The position numbers and the translations under genes are program-made. The notes beneath the pieces are model-generated. The model was given only the letters and a program-made list of their open reading frames with translations. It ran no database searches and was not told the DNA's origin. Shown here piece by piece: positions 7,618-15,913 of a stretch of 29,293 nucleotides of DNA. This stretch comes from CAZGTQ01 sp964528575 (GTDB lineage Bacteria; Planctomycetota; UBA1135; GCA-002686595). The stretch's first letter is position 1; each line of letters begins with the position of its first letter. The DNA lies in NCBI GenBank assembly GCA_964528575.1, contig CAZGTQ010000063.1, positions 1-29,293 of the forward strand, given 5' to 3'.

Positions 7618-9559
7618 CCGTTGGCGCCGGCTCGCGCTCGGGGCGCCGCGGCTCGCGCTCGAGCTCCTGCGGCCGGGCAAGCACCGCCACCGCGCGCGCG
7701 CACGGCTCGCGGCGCTGCGCACGGCGCTCGTCTGGCGCGCTCGCAAGGCGTGGCTGCGCCGGCCGCTCGTCGCGATCAGCCTCGTCGATCACCTCGGCGA
7801 CGTCGTCGCGGCCGAGCCGATCCTGCGCGCGGTGCGGCGCCGCTGGCCGCAGGCACACGTCGTGTGGGTCGCGCGCCGGCCGTGGCGTTCGCTCCTGGCG
7901 CACCATCCCGATCTCGACGCGGTCGTCGTCGTGCCGTGCCTGACGGCGTGGATGTTCCTGCGCGACGCGGGCGTGTTCGACGAGATCGTCGACCTGCAGA
8001 TCGAGGGGCGCGCGTGCGACACGTGCTGGTGGCCGTACGAGCGCAGGGACGGCCGCCGCGACGTCACCGTGGCGAACTACTACGCGCACGGGAACCTGCT
8101 CGGCATCTTCTGCCGCGTCGCCGAGCTGCCGGTGCTCGACGAGACGCCGCTCGTCGCGCCTTCGCCGGCGGCGGTCGAGCGCGTCGATCGGCTCGCTCTG
8201 CCGGAGCGCTACGTCGCGATCCACGCGCAGTCGCGCCAGGACGCGCGCAACTGGCAGGAGGAGCGCTGGAGCGAGCTCGTCCGGCGGCTCGCCGGCGAGC
8301 ACGACGTCGACGTCGTCGAGCTCGGGATCGTGCCGGCGCGACGCTCCCGTTCGCCGCGCTACCGCGACCTCGCCGGCGCGCTCGATCCCGCCGAGACCGC
8401 CGAGGTGCTGCGTCGCGCGCGGCTGTTCATCGGCGTCGACAGCGGGCCGGCGCACCTCGCGAACGCGGTCGGGACGCCGGGCGTCGTGCTGCTCGGCCGC
8501 TATCGCTCGTACGCGAGCTACATGCCCTTCAGCGGCGCGTACGGCGACGGCTCGAACGCGGACGTGATCCAGGCGGACGGCCCGGCGGCGACGATCGAGC
8601 TCGAGCGCGTCCTCGCGGGCGCGCGCCGTTTCCTGGCACCCGCGCCGCAGAGCCCGCACCCGCTCGTCAGCGTGGTGGTCCCGACGTACGGCCACGCGCA
8701 CCTCGTCGGCGCGACGCTCGAGTCGGTCTTCGCGCAGACGTACGCGCCGTTCGAGGTCGTCGTCGTCGACGACGGCTCGCCGGACGACACGCGCGGCGCG
8801 CTCGAGCCCTGGATCGCGAGCGGACGGATCCGCTACGTGCGCCAGGAGAACGCGGGCCAGGGAGCGGCGCGCAACCGCGGGGTCGCCGAGTCGCGCGGCG
8901 AGTACATCGCGTTGCTCGACGACGACGACCTGTGGCCGCCGGACAAGCTCGCGCGCCAGGTCGCCGCGTTGCGCGATGATCGACGGGCGCTGCTCGCCTA
9001 CGGCGAGCACGTCACCCTGTTCCCCGACGGCCGTACGCTCGCGCACGACTACGGCGGCCATCCCGACGGCTGGTGCGCGAGCGCGTTCCTGCGGGGCAAC
9101 TGGATCCACTCCCCGGGTCAGACGCTGATCGCGCGCGCGGCGCTCGAGCGCATCGGGGGGTTCGACGGGTCCTTCGCGGGTTCGGACGATTGGGACCTGT
9201 ACCTGCGTCTCGCGCGCGAAGGCCGCTTCGTACGCGTCCCCGGGGTCGCGCTCCTGGTTCGCGAGCACGAGGCGAATGCGTCGCGCGACGCGGTGCAGCA
9301 CGCGCGGGACCATTTCCGCGTCATGCGCAAGCACATGCGCGGCCGGCCGCTCCTCATGCTCCGTCACTTGCACCGCGCGTCGACGTACTTCGTGCCCAAC
9401 CTCGCGCGCATGGCGGCGCGGGCGCGCGGCGAGCGCGCTTACGGACGGGCGCTGCGCGCGAGCGTCTACTCGCTCTGCTTCCGCCCGAGCCTGCTCGTGC
9501 GCCCGCGCTTCCTCGCGTCCGTCGCGGCGAGCTTGTTGCACGTTCCATCCCGCCGCTGA
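7598..9559 (+). CDS. Fusion: GT9 heptosyltransferase-like + GT2 glycosyltransferase
   Basis: A 653-residue two-enzyme protein. Residues 55-345 form a GT-B family 9 transferase (ADP-heptose:LPS heptosyltransferase-like): SLVDHLGDVVAAEPIL at the N-terminus, 'ERYVAIHAQSRQDARNW' mid-way, and the signature GVDSGPAHLANAVGTP at 279-294. Residues 356-653 form a GT2 domain with VVVDDGSPDDT (DDG 391-393), DDDD 441-444 and a later GSDDWDLYLRLA motif. Two transferases in one chain could add two consecutive residues; that is inference. ATG at 7598 overlaps the previous gene by 20 bases and has GGAG about 10 bases upstream; a GTG at 7553 is an alternative start. Confidence 0.88.
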   Translation: MGTHARSRWRRLALGAPRLALELLRPGKHRHRARARLAALRTALVWRARKAWLRRPLVAISLVDHLGDVVAAEPILRAVRRRWPQAHVVWVARRPWRSLLAHHPDLDAVVVVPCLTAWMFLRDAGVFDEIVDLQIEGRACDTCWWPYERRDGRRDVTVANYYAHGNLLGIFCRVAELPVLDETPLVAPSPAAVERVDRLALPERYVAIHAQSRQDARNWQEERWSELVRRLAGEHDVDVVELGIVPARRSRSPRYRDLAGALDPAETAEVLRRARLFIGVDSGPAHLANAVGTPGVVLLGRYRSYASYMPFSGAYGDGSNADVIQADGPAATIELERVLAGARRFLAPAPQSPHPLVSVVVPTYGHAHLVGATLESVFAQTYAPFEVVVVDDGSPDDTRGALEPWIASGRIRYVRQENAGQGAARNRGVAESRGEYIALLDDDDLWPPDKLARQVAALRDDRRALLAYGEHVTLFPDGRTLAHDYGGHPDGWCASAFLRGNWIHSPGQTLIARAALERIGGFDGSFAGSDDWDLYLRLAREGRFVRVPGVALLVREHEANASRDAVQHARDHFRVMRKHMRGRPLLMLRHLHRASTYFVPNLARMAARARGERAYGRALRASVYSLCFRPSLLVRPRFLASVAASLLHVPSRR

Positions 9560-9708
9560 GCGCGTTGCGCTCCTTTGTTCAAACGGAGGGGGCGGGGCTC
9601 CCGAGCGCGTCTTTCGCGACTCTTCGCGGCCCTCCCAGGGTCGCGGCAGCCGCCTCCGTGGCGGGCACGGGCCTTGCTCGTCGGGCTCGATCGGGACGTG
9701 ACGAGAGA

Positions 9709-10836
9709 ATGGTCCGACCGACGATCAGCGTCATCATCGCGACGTACAACGCGGCGCGCTTCCTCACCGAGGCGATCGATTCCGCATTGGCCCAGGAGGG
9801 AGGCATCCCGACCGAGATCGTCGTGGTGGACGACGGGTCGACCGACGGCTCGAGCGAGCTGCTGCGGCGCTACGGCGAGCGCGTGCGCTCGGTGCGCCAA
9901 CGCAACGCCGGTCCGTCCAGCGCGCGCAACCACGGCGTGCGCCTCGCGCGCGGCCGCTGGCTCGCTTTCCTCGACGCGGACGACGTGTGGCGGCCGGACA
10001 AGCTTCGCCGCCAGCTCGCGCGCGCCCAGGCGCAGCCGGACGAGCCGGTCGACCTCGTCTACAGCGACCGCGAGAGCTTCGGCGAGGGCCCGGCCGGCCT
10101 GCTCTCGGACGTGATGAGCCTGCCCGAGGGGCGCATCTTCCCGATGCTGCTGCTGCGCAACTTCATCACGCTCTCGAGCGTGCTGATGCGCCGCGACGTG
10201 TTCCTGCGCGTCGGCGGCTTCTGCGAGGAGCTCCCGGGCGCAGAGGACTGGGACCTGTGGCTGCGCTACGGCAGCCAGCGCGCGGTCGGCGTGTGCCCCG
10301 AGCCTCTCGTGCGCTACCGCCGCCACGAGAACAGCCTGACGCGCGACCCCGAGCGGATGGTCGGCGCGCACCTCAAGGTCGTCTACCGCGCGCTCGCTCT
10401 GCCGCCTTGCCGCCGCTGGACGTCCGCGCGCATCCGCGGCGTGCTCGCGAAGAACTGGCGCGTCGGCGGCGGCTACGCCGAGCGCACGCGCCCGCCGTGG
10501 GCGGCCGCCTGCTACCTGCGCTCGTTGATGTACGACCTCGCCGCGCCGCAGGCCTACCGCGGCCTCGCACGCGCCGCGCTGCGCGGCCTCGCGATCACCG
10601 CCGGGCGCGACGAAGCGCTCTCCGCGGAGGCGGCGCTCGCGGCCGCGTCTGACGCCCGCGCGCCGCGCTCGACCGCCGTTCACGAAGCGCGGGGTCAGGA
10701 AGCGCGGGGCCGCGACGCGTCACCGTACCGCGAATCGATCCCGCGCCGCGGTTGGCCGCTCGTCGACGGCCCGTGGTCTGCCGCGGTCGTTCGCGCGCGG
10801 CTCGCCGCCGAGGACGACGTCCGCGCGCGCCGCTGA
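9709..10836 (+). CDS. Family 2 glycosyltransferase
   Basis: A 375-residue GT2 enzyme, last gene of the glycan cluster. ISVIIATYN opens the GT-A fold, VVVDDGSTDG (DDG 41-43) and DADD (89-92) are the nucleotide/metal sites, and GAEDWDLWLRYG holds the usual ED-W catalytic motif. The C-terminal 70 residues are Ala/Arg-rich with a repeated EARG and show no domain. ATG at 9709 was chosen because the GT2 core begins at once (MVRPTISVII). Unlike the other joints it follows a 149-base gap, so it may have its own promoter or be a late-operon gene. Confidence 0.88.
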   Translation: MVRPTISVIIATYNAARFLTEAIDSALAQEGGIPTEIVVVDDGSTDGSSELLRRYGERVRSVRQRNAGPSSARNHGVRLARGRWLAFLDADDVWRPDKLRRQLARAQAQPDEPVDLVYSDRESFGEGPAGLLSDVMSLPEGRIFPMLLLRNFITLSSVLMRRDVFLRVGGFCEELPGAEDWDLWLRYGSQRAVGVCPEPLVRYRRHENSLTRDPERMVGAHLKVVYRALALPPCRRWTSARIRGVLAKNWRVGGGYAERTRPPWAAACYLRSLMYDLAAPQAYRGLARAALRGLAITAGRDEALSAEAALAAASDARAPRSTAVHEARGQEARGRDASPYRESIPRRGWPLVDGPWSAAVVRARLAAEDDVRARR

Positions 10837-10878
10837 ATCGTCGCGCGAGCCGCTACGGTCGGCACCCCTGCGCCGCTC

Positions 10879-12198
10879 TCAGGCTCCCGCGCGCGGCAGC
10901 CGCCACACGAGCAAGGTCATGCCCAGGGCCGCCGCGACGACCGAGCCGGAGAGCACGCCGACCTTCGCCGCGTCGAGCTCCGGACCGGCGAGCGCGAGGC
11001 CGGCGATGAAGAGCGCCATCGTGAAGCCGATTCCGGCGAGCAGCGCGGCACCGCTGAGCGCTCCCCACGTCACGCCCGTCGGCAAGCTCGTGACGCGCAG
11101 GCGCACGGCGAGGAACGCGAACGCGAGCACCCCGAGCGGCTTGCCGACGACGAGGCCGACAGCGACGGCGACCGCGACCGGATCGGCGAGATCGGACGGC
11201 GCGAACGGCACGCCGGCGTTCGCCAGCGCGAACACCGGCATGATCGCGAAGCCGACCCACGGATGGAGCACCTCTTCGAGGTACTCGAGCGGCGAGATCG
11301 TCTCGCGGGCCGCGCGGCGCAGAGCGCGCACGTCGGCGGCGCCGCGCGGCGCCGCTTCCCAGCCCTCGCCGCGCGCGACGCCGCCGGTGCGGTCGAGGAA
11401 CGTGCCGAAGGGGCTCTGCTCCAAGTACGCCCGCGCGGGGGTCTGCAGGCCGAGGATCACGCCGGCGATCGTCGCGTGGACCCCGGACTCGTGGAACGCG
11501 AACCAGACGCCGGTGCCGAGCAGCGCGTATGCGAGCAGGCTCCGCACGCCCAGGCGCGCGAGCAGCGCGACCGCGAGGATGCCGGCGAAGCCGAGCCCCA
11601 GCGCGCTCCACAGGATCTGTTCGGTGTAGCCGATCGCGATCACGAGCACGGCGCCGATGTCGTCGGCGATCGCGAGCGAGAGCAGGAAGACGCGCAGACC
11701 GCGCGGCACGCGCGACCCGAGCACCGCCATGCACCCGACGACGAACGCGATGTCGGTCGCCATCGGGATGCCCCACCCGTCGCGCGCGGCGCCGCCGGGC
11801 TGGAGCAGGAGGTACGTCGCCGCCGGCACCAGCATCCCGCCGATCGCCCCCGCGAGGGGCAGCGCCGCGCGGCGCGGCGAGCGCAGCTCACCGAGCACGA
11901 TCTCGCGCTTCACCTCGAGCCCGATGACGAAGAAGAAGATCGCCATCAGCCCGTCGTTGATCCAGTGCTTCAACGAATGGCGGACGTCGGACTCGCCCCA
12001 CGAGACGCCGATCGGCGTCTCCCACAGCGCGAGGAAGCCGTCGGACCAGGCCGAGTTCGCGAGCACGAGCGCGACGATCGTGCACACGAGCAGCACGATC
12101 CCGCTGGCGGCCTCGACGTGCAGGAACCGCTCCAGCGGGCGCATGATCCGGTGGATCGGCTCCCGGGGAAAGCCGCGCTCTTCGTGTCCCGTTCCCAC
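10879..12198 (-). CDS. nhaA: Na+/H+ antiporter NhaA
   Basis: Inner-membrane electrogenic Na+/H+ antiporter of about 439 residues, for sodium export and pH homeostasis. It shows about twelve hydrophobic segments, 'VIGLEVKREIVLGELR', 'GIPMATDIAFVVG' (D149) and the transport-site pair ADD (D179/D180) in SLAIADDIGAVLVIAIGY, plus 'KPLGVLAF' and 'GIGFTMALFI' near the end. GTG at 12198 is chosen because the residues before the first Met (EEPIHR-like: REPIHRIMRPLERFL) are typical of homologues; TTG at 12219 or ATG at 12144 are alternatives. It lies convergent to the glycan operon and is unrelated to it. Confidence 0.93.
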   Translation of the reverse strand: MGTGHEERGFPREPIHRIMRPLERFLHVEAASGIVLLVCTIVALVLANSAWSDGFLALWETPIGVSWGESDVRHSLKHWINDGLMAIFFFVIGLEVKREIVLGELRSPRRAALPLAGAIGGMLVPAATYLLLQPGGAARDGWGIPMATDIAFVVGCMAVLGSRVPRGLRVFLLSLAIADDIGAVLVIAIGYTEQILWSALGLGFAGILAVALLARLGVRSLLAYALLGTGVWFAFHESGVHATIAGVILGLQTPARAYLEQSPFGTFLDRTGGVARGEGWEAAPRGAADVRALRRAARETISPLEYLEEVLHPWVGFAIMPVFALANAGVPFAPSDLADPVAVAVAVGLVVGKPLGVLAFAFLAVRLRVTSLPTGVTWGALSGAALLAGIGFTMALFIAGLALAGPELDAAKVGVLSGSVVAAALGMTLLVWRLPRAGA

Positions 12199-12254
12199 GC
12201 CGCGGCCATCTTGGCGCAAGAAGTGCGCCGGCAGTCGGAGTTCCGCGCGAACTC

Positions 12255-12290
12255 GACGCCGGCAACGACGCCGGCAACGACGCCGGCTAC
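12255..12290. repeat. Three tandem copies of a 12-base unit
   Basis: The unit gacgccggcaac occurs three times head to tail, the third with one change, in the gap between nhaA and the DUF3332-like gene. It is too short and too close-packed for a CRISPR array; it is probably a slippage repeat. Confidence 0.75.
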
Positions 12291-12389
12291 GACCCGGGCT
12301 AGACCCCAGCTAGGTTGCGCCCGCGCTCGCAGCGGTAGCGCATGGGGCTCGCCGCGCGGCGCCCATCGGTGCCGCCGCCGCGGACGCCG

Positions 12390-12677
12390 CTAATCGCCGT
12401 CGCTCGGGAAGCCCTCGAACGCACCGGGGTCGTTGATCAGGTTGTCGCCGCCCCAGTAGTCGATCGTGTTGAACACGAGCAGGTCGGCGAGCAACGCGAC
12501 GGGGTAGACCGGCACGACGAAGAAGGCGATGAAGACGACCTCCTCGACCCAATCGTGTTGCGAGAGGCCGGCATTCCACTGCTTCACGGAGCGGTACGCG
12601 TTGTCTGGACCGAGGCAGCTCGAGCTCGAGAGGACGAGCGCGAGGATGCCGGCGAGAAGCGACGGTCGAACGTGCAT
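12390..12677 (-). CDS. DUF3332-like small lipoprotein
   Basis: A 95-residue exported protein. The N-terminus is a lipoprotein signal ending in LSSSSC (acylated Cys near residue 21). The mature part, 'RSVKQWNAGLSQHDWVEEVVFIAFFVVPVYPVALLADLLVFNTIDYWGG', follows the pattern of DUF3332 proteins (W-N, EVVF, PVY, D-vvlNsIefW-G), a family of unknown function with two hydrophobic stretches. The ATG at 12677 has an AGAGG ribosome-binding site about 8 bases upstream. It is divergent from the MBL-fold gene. No function can be assigned. Confidence 0.75.
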   Translation of the reverse strand: MHVRPSLLAGILALVLSSSSCLGPDNAYRSVKQWNAGLSQHDWVEEVVFIAFFVVPVYPVALLADLLVFNTIDYWGGDNLINDPGAFEGFPSDGD

Positions 12678-12775
12678 GGTTTTCCTCTTTCCGTTCCGCC
12701 TCCGCGAGGCGCGTACGATTCGCGAGCGGGCAAGATTGGACCTCGGCGGTCCCGGTTCGACAAGGTGTGCCGCGC

Positions 12776-13873
12776 ATGAGCCCCGTCGAGTTGCCGCTCG
12801 AGCCCGAACGCCGTCCGCGCCGCCGGCGCGCGCTGCGCGCGGTCGGCGTCGTGCTCCTCGTACTCCTCGCGGCGGCGGCCGCACTGAACGCTCGATTCGC
12901 GGCGCCGCGTCACGAGGGGCCGCCGAGCGATCACTTCGACGGCCACGCGTTCCGCAACCTCGTCCCGATCGGCGGGCGTGGCTTCCTCGACGTGCTGCGC
13001 TGGCGCCTCGCGCGCGACGTCGATGCGTGGGACGACTACGACGCGCCGCCGACCGTTCCGGCGGTGCCGGACGAGCGCGTGCACGGCGAGGCGCTGCGCG
13101 TCACGTTCGTCGGGCACGCGAGCGCGCTGATCCAGACCGCCGGCTTGAACGTGCTGACCGACCCGATCTGGTCGGAGCGCGCGAGCCCGTTCTCGTGGGT
13201 CGGCCCCGCGCGCCACGCGGCGCCGGGGATTCGCTTCGAGGACTTGCCGCCGATCGACGCGGTGCTCGTCAGCCACAACCACTACGACCACCTCGATTTG
13301 GACACGCTCGAGCGACTCGCTGCGGAGCACGGGCCCGCGATCTGGGTCCCGCTCGGCAACGCCGCGCTGCTCGGCGAGCACGACGTCGGCGGCGGCCGCG
13401 ACCTCGACTGGTGGGACCGCGTCGAGCTCGCCGACGGCGTGTGGCTCTCCTGCGTCCCGGCGCGGCACTTCTCCGGCCGCGCGCTGACCGACCGCTGCGC
13501 GGCGCTGTGGGCAGGCTTCGTGCTCGAGACGCCCGGCGGCGTCGTCTACTTCGCCGGCGACACCGGCGACGGGGCGCACTTCGAGCAGATCCGCGAGCGC
13601 TTCGGCGCGCCGCGGCTGGCGCTGCTCCCGATCGGCGCCTATCTGCCGCGCTGGTTCATGAGTCCCGTGCACGTCGACCCGCGCGAGGCAGCCGAGGTCC
13701 ACCTCCGGCTCGGCGCCCGCACGAGCCTCGCGATCCACTTCGGCTGTTTCGAGCTCGGCGACGACGGCCCGACGCAGCCGGCCCAGGAGCTCGCGGCGGC
13801 GCGCATCGCCCTCGACATCGACCCGGGCTCGTTCTGGATCCTCGCCGCGGGCGAAGCGCGCGACGTGCCGTAA
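12776..13873 (+). CDS. Metallo-beta-lactamase fold hydrolase (NAPE-PLD/UlaG-like)
   Basis: A 365-residue protein with an N-terminal membrane anchor (about 21-40) and an MBL-fold domain. 'VTFVGHASALIQTAGLNVLTDPIWSERASPF' leads into the zinc motif HNHYDHLD (H167, H169, D171, H172). CVPARHFSGR, then YFAGDTGDG and a late 'AIHFGCFELGDD' supply the remaining metal ligands. This order is that of NAPE-PLD-type phospholipases and UlaG-like lactonases; the substrate is not evident. ATG at 12776 is preceded by AAGG at 9 bases spacing; an in-frame GTG at 12767 is the alternative. Confidence 0.85.
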   Translation: MSPVELPLEPERRPRRRRALRAVGVVLLVLLAAAAALNARFAAPRHEGPPSDHFDGHAFRNLVPIGGRGFLDVLRWRLARDVDAWDDYDAPPTVPAVPDERVHGEALRVTFVGHASALIQTAGLNVLTDPIWSERASPFSWVGPARHAAPGIRFEDLPPIDAVLVSHNHYDHLDLDTLERLAAEHGPAIWVPLGNAALLGEHDVGGGRDLDWWDRVELADGVWLSCVPARHFSGRALTDRCAALWAGFVLETPGGVVYFAGDTGDGAHFEQIRERFGAPRLALLPIGAYLPRWFMSPVHVDPREAAEVHLRLGARTSLAIHFGCFELGDDGPTQPAQELAAARIALDIDPGSFWILAAGEARDVP

Positions 13874-13883
13874 GGTGCACGCC

Positions 13884-14543
13884 GTGAGCGCGCTCCGCAT
13901 CGTCTGCCTCAGCGACACGCACAACCTGCACGACTCGCTGGACGTCCCCCCCGGCGACGTGCTGATCCACGCGGGCGACTTCACCGGCCGCGGCCGCCCG
14001 GAGGAGATCGAGCGCTTCGGCGCGTTCCTCGCGGGCCTGCCGCACCGCCACAAGATCGTGATCGCGGGCAACCACGACTTCCTGTTCGAGCGCGATCCGG
14101 GGCGCGCGCGCGAGCTCCTCGGCGACGTCACCTACCTCGAGGACGCGGGAGCGCGCGTCGACGGCCTGTCGGTGTGGGGCTCGCCGTGGCAGCCGCGCTT
14201 CCACGACTGGGCGTTCAACCTCGATCGCGGCGCCCCGATCGCGGCGAAGTGGGCGCTGGTCCCCGACGACGTCGACGTGCTCGTCACCCACGGCCCCCCG
14301 TTCGGCGTTCTCGACGCGACCTTCGACGGCCGCCGGGTCGGCTGCGAGGAGCTCGACCACGCGCTCGAGCGCCTGCGCCCGAAGCTCCACGTCTTCGGCC
14401 ACATCCACGAGTCGTACGGCGCGCGCGAGCGCGCGAGCACGCTGTTCGTCAACGCGAGCAACTGCGATCTCCACTACCGCATCCCGCACGCGCCCGTCGT
14501 CGTCGACTGGGACGGGAGCGCGATGCGCCTGGCGCACGAGTGA
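13884..14543 (+). CDS. Calcineurin-like metallophosphoesterase
   Basis: A 219-residue two-metal phosphoesterase. Metal motifs are in the expected order: SDTHNLHD near 10-17, HAGDFTGRG (D32), AGNHD (61-65), VTHGPPFGVLD and VFGHIHES. The short compact form resembles the MPPED/YfcE-like group, which hydrolyse phosphomonoesters or diesters, substrate unknown. GTG at 13884 has AAGG eight bases upstream; GTG at 13875 is an alternative. It follows the MBL gene by 10 bases, so the two are probably cotranscribed. Confidence 0.85.
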   Translation: MSALRIVCLSDTHNLHDSLDVPPGDVLIHAGDFTGRGRPEEIERFGAFLAGLPHRHKIVIAGNHDFLFERDPGRARELLGDVTYLEDAGARVDGLSVWGSPWQPRFHDWAFNLDRGAPIAAKWALVPDDVDVLVTHGPPFGVLDATFDGRRVGCEELDHALERLRPKLHVFGHIHESYGARERASTLFVNASNCDLHYRIPHAPVVVDWDGSAMRLAHE

Positions 14544-14606
14544 CCGCCTCTCGCGGCCCGAGCTGGAACAGCGAGGGCGGCGGTCGCGCGCGGCGACGAA
14601 GAGAGG

Positions 14607-15440
14607 CTACTCCGCCAGCAGCGCCGCGATGCGCACCGGGGCGCCGGTGCCGCCGCGGATCTTCATCGGGAGCGCGACGACGTCGAAGCCGAGCGGTGGG
14701 AGCCGATCGAGGTTCGCGACGTTCTCGAGCGCGGGGACGTGGTTGCGAAAGAGGACCTGGTGCGTCTCGAACGTGCGCGAGGGGCCGTGGTCGATGCTCG
14801 GCGTGTCGAGGCCGATCGCGCCGATCGAACGCTCCTTCACGAGTTAGCGCGCGGCGTCGGGGTGCAGACCGGGGAAATGGAGCTTCGCCACGGCGCCCGC
14901 GCCGCGTTCGGCGGTGCCCATGTAGCGCTCGCGGTCGGGCCAGAAGCGGCCGAAGCCGGTGCGCAGGAGCACGATCGCGCCGTCGGGGATGCGGCCGTGC
15001 TCGCGCTCCCAATCGCGCAGCTCCGCCGCCGTGACCTCGTGGTCGCGGTCGCGCGCGGCCGCTTCCGAGACGTCGACGACGATGCCCGGGCCGACGAGGC
15101 GCTCGAGCGGGATCTCGTCGACCGCCGGGCGGTCCTGCGCGAAATGGACGGGCGCGTCGAGGTGCGTCCCGCCGTGCTCGGCCGTGCAGAACGAGTTCGC
15201 CTCGTACCAGTAGCCCCCGGGCGTGCGCCCCTTCGAGTCGACCTGCAGACGAAAACCCTCGGCCGTCGGCCAGTAGATCGTCTCCTCGTCGAACGCGTGG
15301 GTCAGATCGACGCTGCGCCGGCCCTCGAGCACGCTCGCCGGCGCGGCGTCGGTCGAGCGGCAGCCGGCGGCGGCAAACGCCGCGAGCACCGCGAACGCCG
15401 GGAGCACGGCGCACCGCGCGCGTCGGGAAGAGCCGCTCAT
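14607..15440 (-). pseudogene. Cyclase/kynurenine-formamidase family lipoprotein with an in-frame TAA
   Basis: Reads as a 277-codon cyclase-family hydrolase interrupted by TAA at codon 199 (14844-14846). It has an N-terminal lipoprotein signal (AAGC27), then VDLTHAFDEETIYWP and the metal motif HGGTHLDAP (89-97), ending before the stop with FPGLHPDAAR. The same frame resumes with LVKERSIGAIGLDTPSIDHG and runs to 'ENVANLDRLPPLGFDVVALPMKI', all family-typical, so only one codon is wrong. TAA is not a selenocysteine codon; a sense codon such as TAC or another single-position change is likely. Either the gene is recently inactivated or it is an assembly error. It overlaps the bcp stop by 4 bases (ATGA) and ends the CobW-bcp operon. 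Confidence 0.8.
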
Positions 15441-15913
15441 GCCCGCGCGCCGCGCAGCTCCTGGAGCTTCTCCGCGACCTGGGCCGCGTGGCCCTGCGCT
15501 CGAACGTTCGGCCAACGGTGCGCGACGTTGCCGTCGGGATCGATCAGCACGGTCGAGCGGATCACGCCCACGCTCGCCTTGCCGTACGACTTCTTCTCGC
15601 CCCACGCGCCGTACTTCTCCATCACCTCGTGCTCGGGATCGGAGAGCAGATCGATCCCGAGGTCGTGCTTCGCGATGAACTTGCGGTGCTTCTCCGTCGT
15701 GTCCGGGCTGCACCCGAGCACGAGCGCGTCCAACTTCTCGAACCCCTTGCGCCCTTCGGTGAAGTCGCACGCCTCGGTCGTGCACCCGGGCGTGTCGTCG
15801 CGCGGGTAGAAGTACAGCACGACCCACGAGCCCTTCAGGCTCGCGAGCTGCACCTTCTCGTCGTCCTGGTTCTTCAGCGTGAACGCGGGCGCCCGCTTGC
15901 CGATCTCGATCAT
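15437..15913 (-). CDS. bcp: Thiol peroxidase Bcp/PrxQ
   Basis: A 158-residue peroxiredoxin that reduces hydrogen peroxide and organic hydroperoxides using thioredoxin. The peroxidatic cysteine C44 is in DDTPGCTTEAC and the resolving C49 five residues later, the PrxQ arrangement. 'VVLYFYPRDDTPGC' and the C-terminal 'VIRSTVLIDPDGNVAHRW' complete the fold. Both cysteines are TGC, not TGA. A GAGGAGG ribosome-binding site lies about 9 bases before ATG 15913, which overlaps the upstream CobW stop by 4 bases. Confidence 0.95.
   Translation of the reverse strand: MIEIGKRAPAFTLKNQDDEKVQLASLKGSWVVLYFYPRDDTPGCTTEACDFTEGRKGFEKLDALVLGCSPDTTEKHRKFIAKHDLGIDLLSDPEHEVMEKYGAWGEKKSYGKASVGVIRSTVLIDPDGNVAHRWPNVRAQGHAAQVAEKLQELRGARA

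Noticed and set aside
7376..9541. 721-codon open frame on the minus strand
   Set aside because: Antisense shadow of the GT9-GT2 gene; no family motifs, extreme Arg/Ala/Glu content.
9570..9588. Hairpin CTCCTTTG/CAAA(C)GGAG after the GT9-GT2 gene as a terminator
   Set aside because: Followed by G-rich sequence, not T-rich; the operon seems to continue into the last GT2. It could be a weak RNA structure only.
10850..10858. GCTACGGT box resembling the -10 motif
   Set aside because: No plus-strand gene starts downstream; it lies between convergent gene ends.
12255..12290. CRISPR array
   Set aside because: Three directly adjacent 12-base units with no spacers.
11263..12393. 376-codon plus-strand frame opposite nhaA
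   Set aside because: The minus-strand frame encodes unmistakable NhaA; the plus-strand product is low-complexity Arg/Glu/His.
12750..12762. tRNA T-loop-like GGTTCGA
   Set aside because: No cloverleaf can be built around it; it lies just before the MBL-fold gene start.
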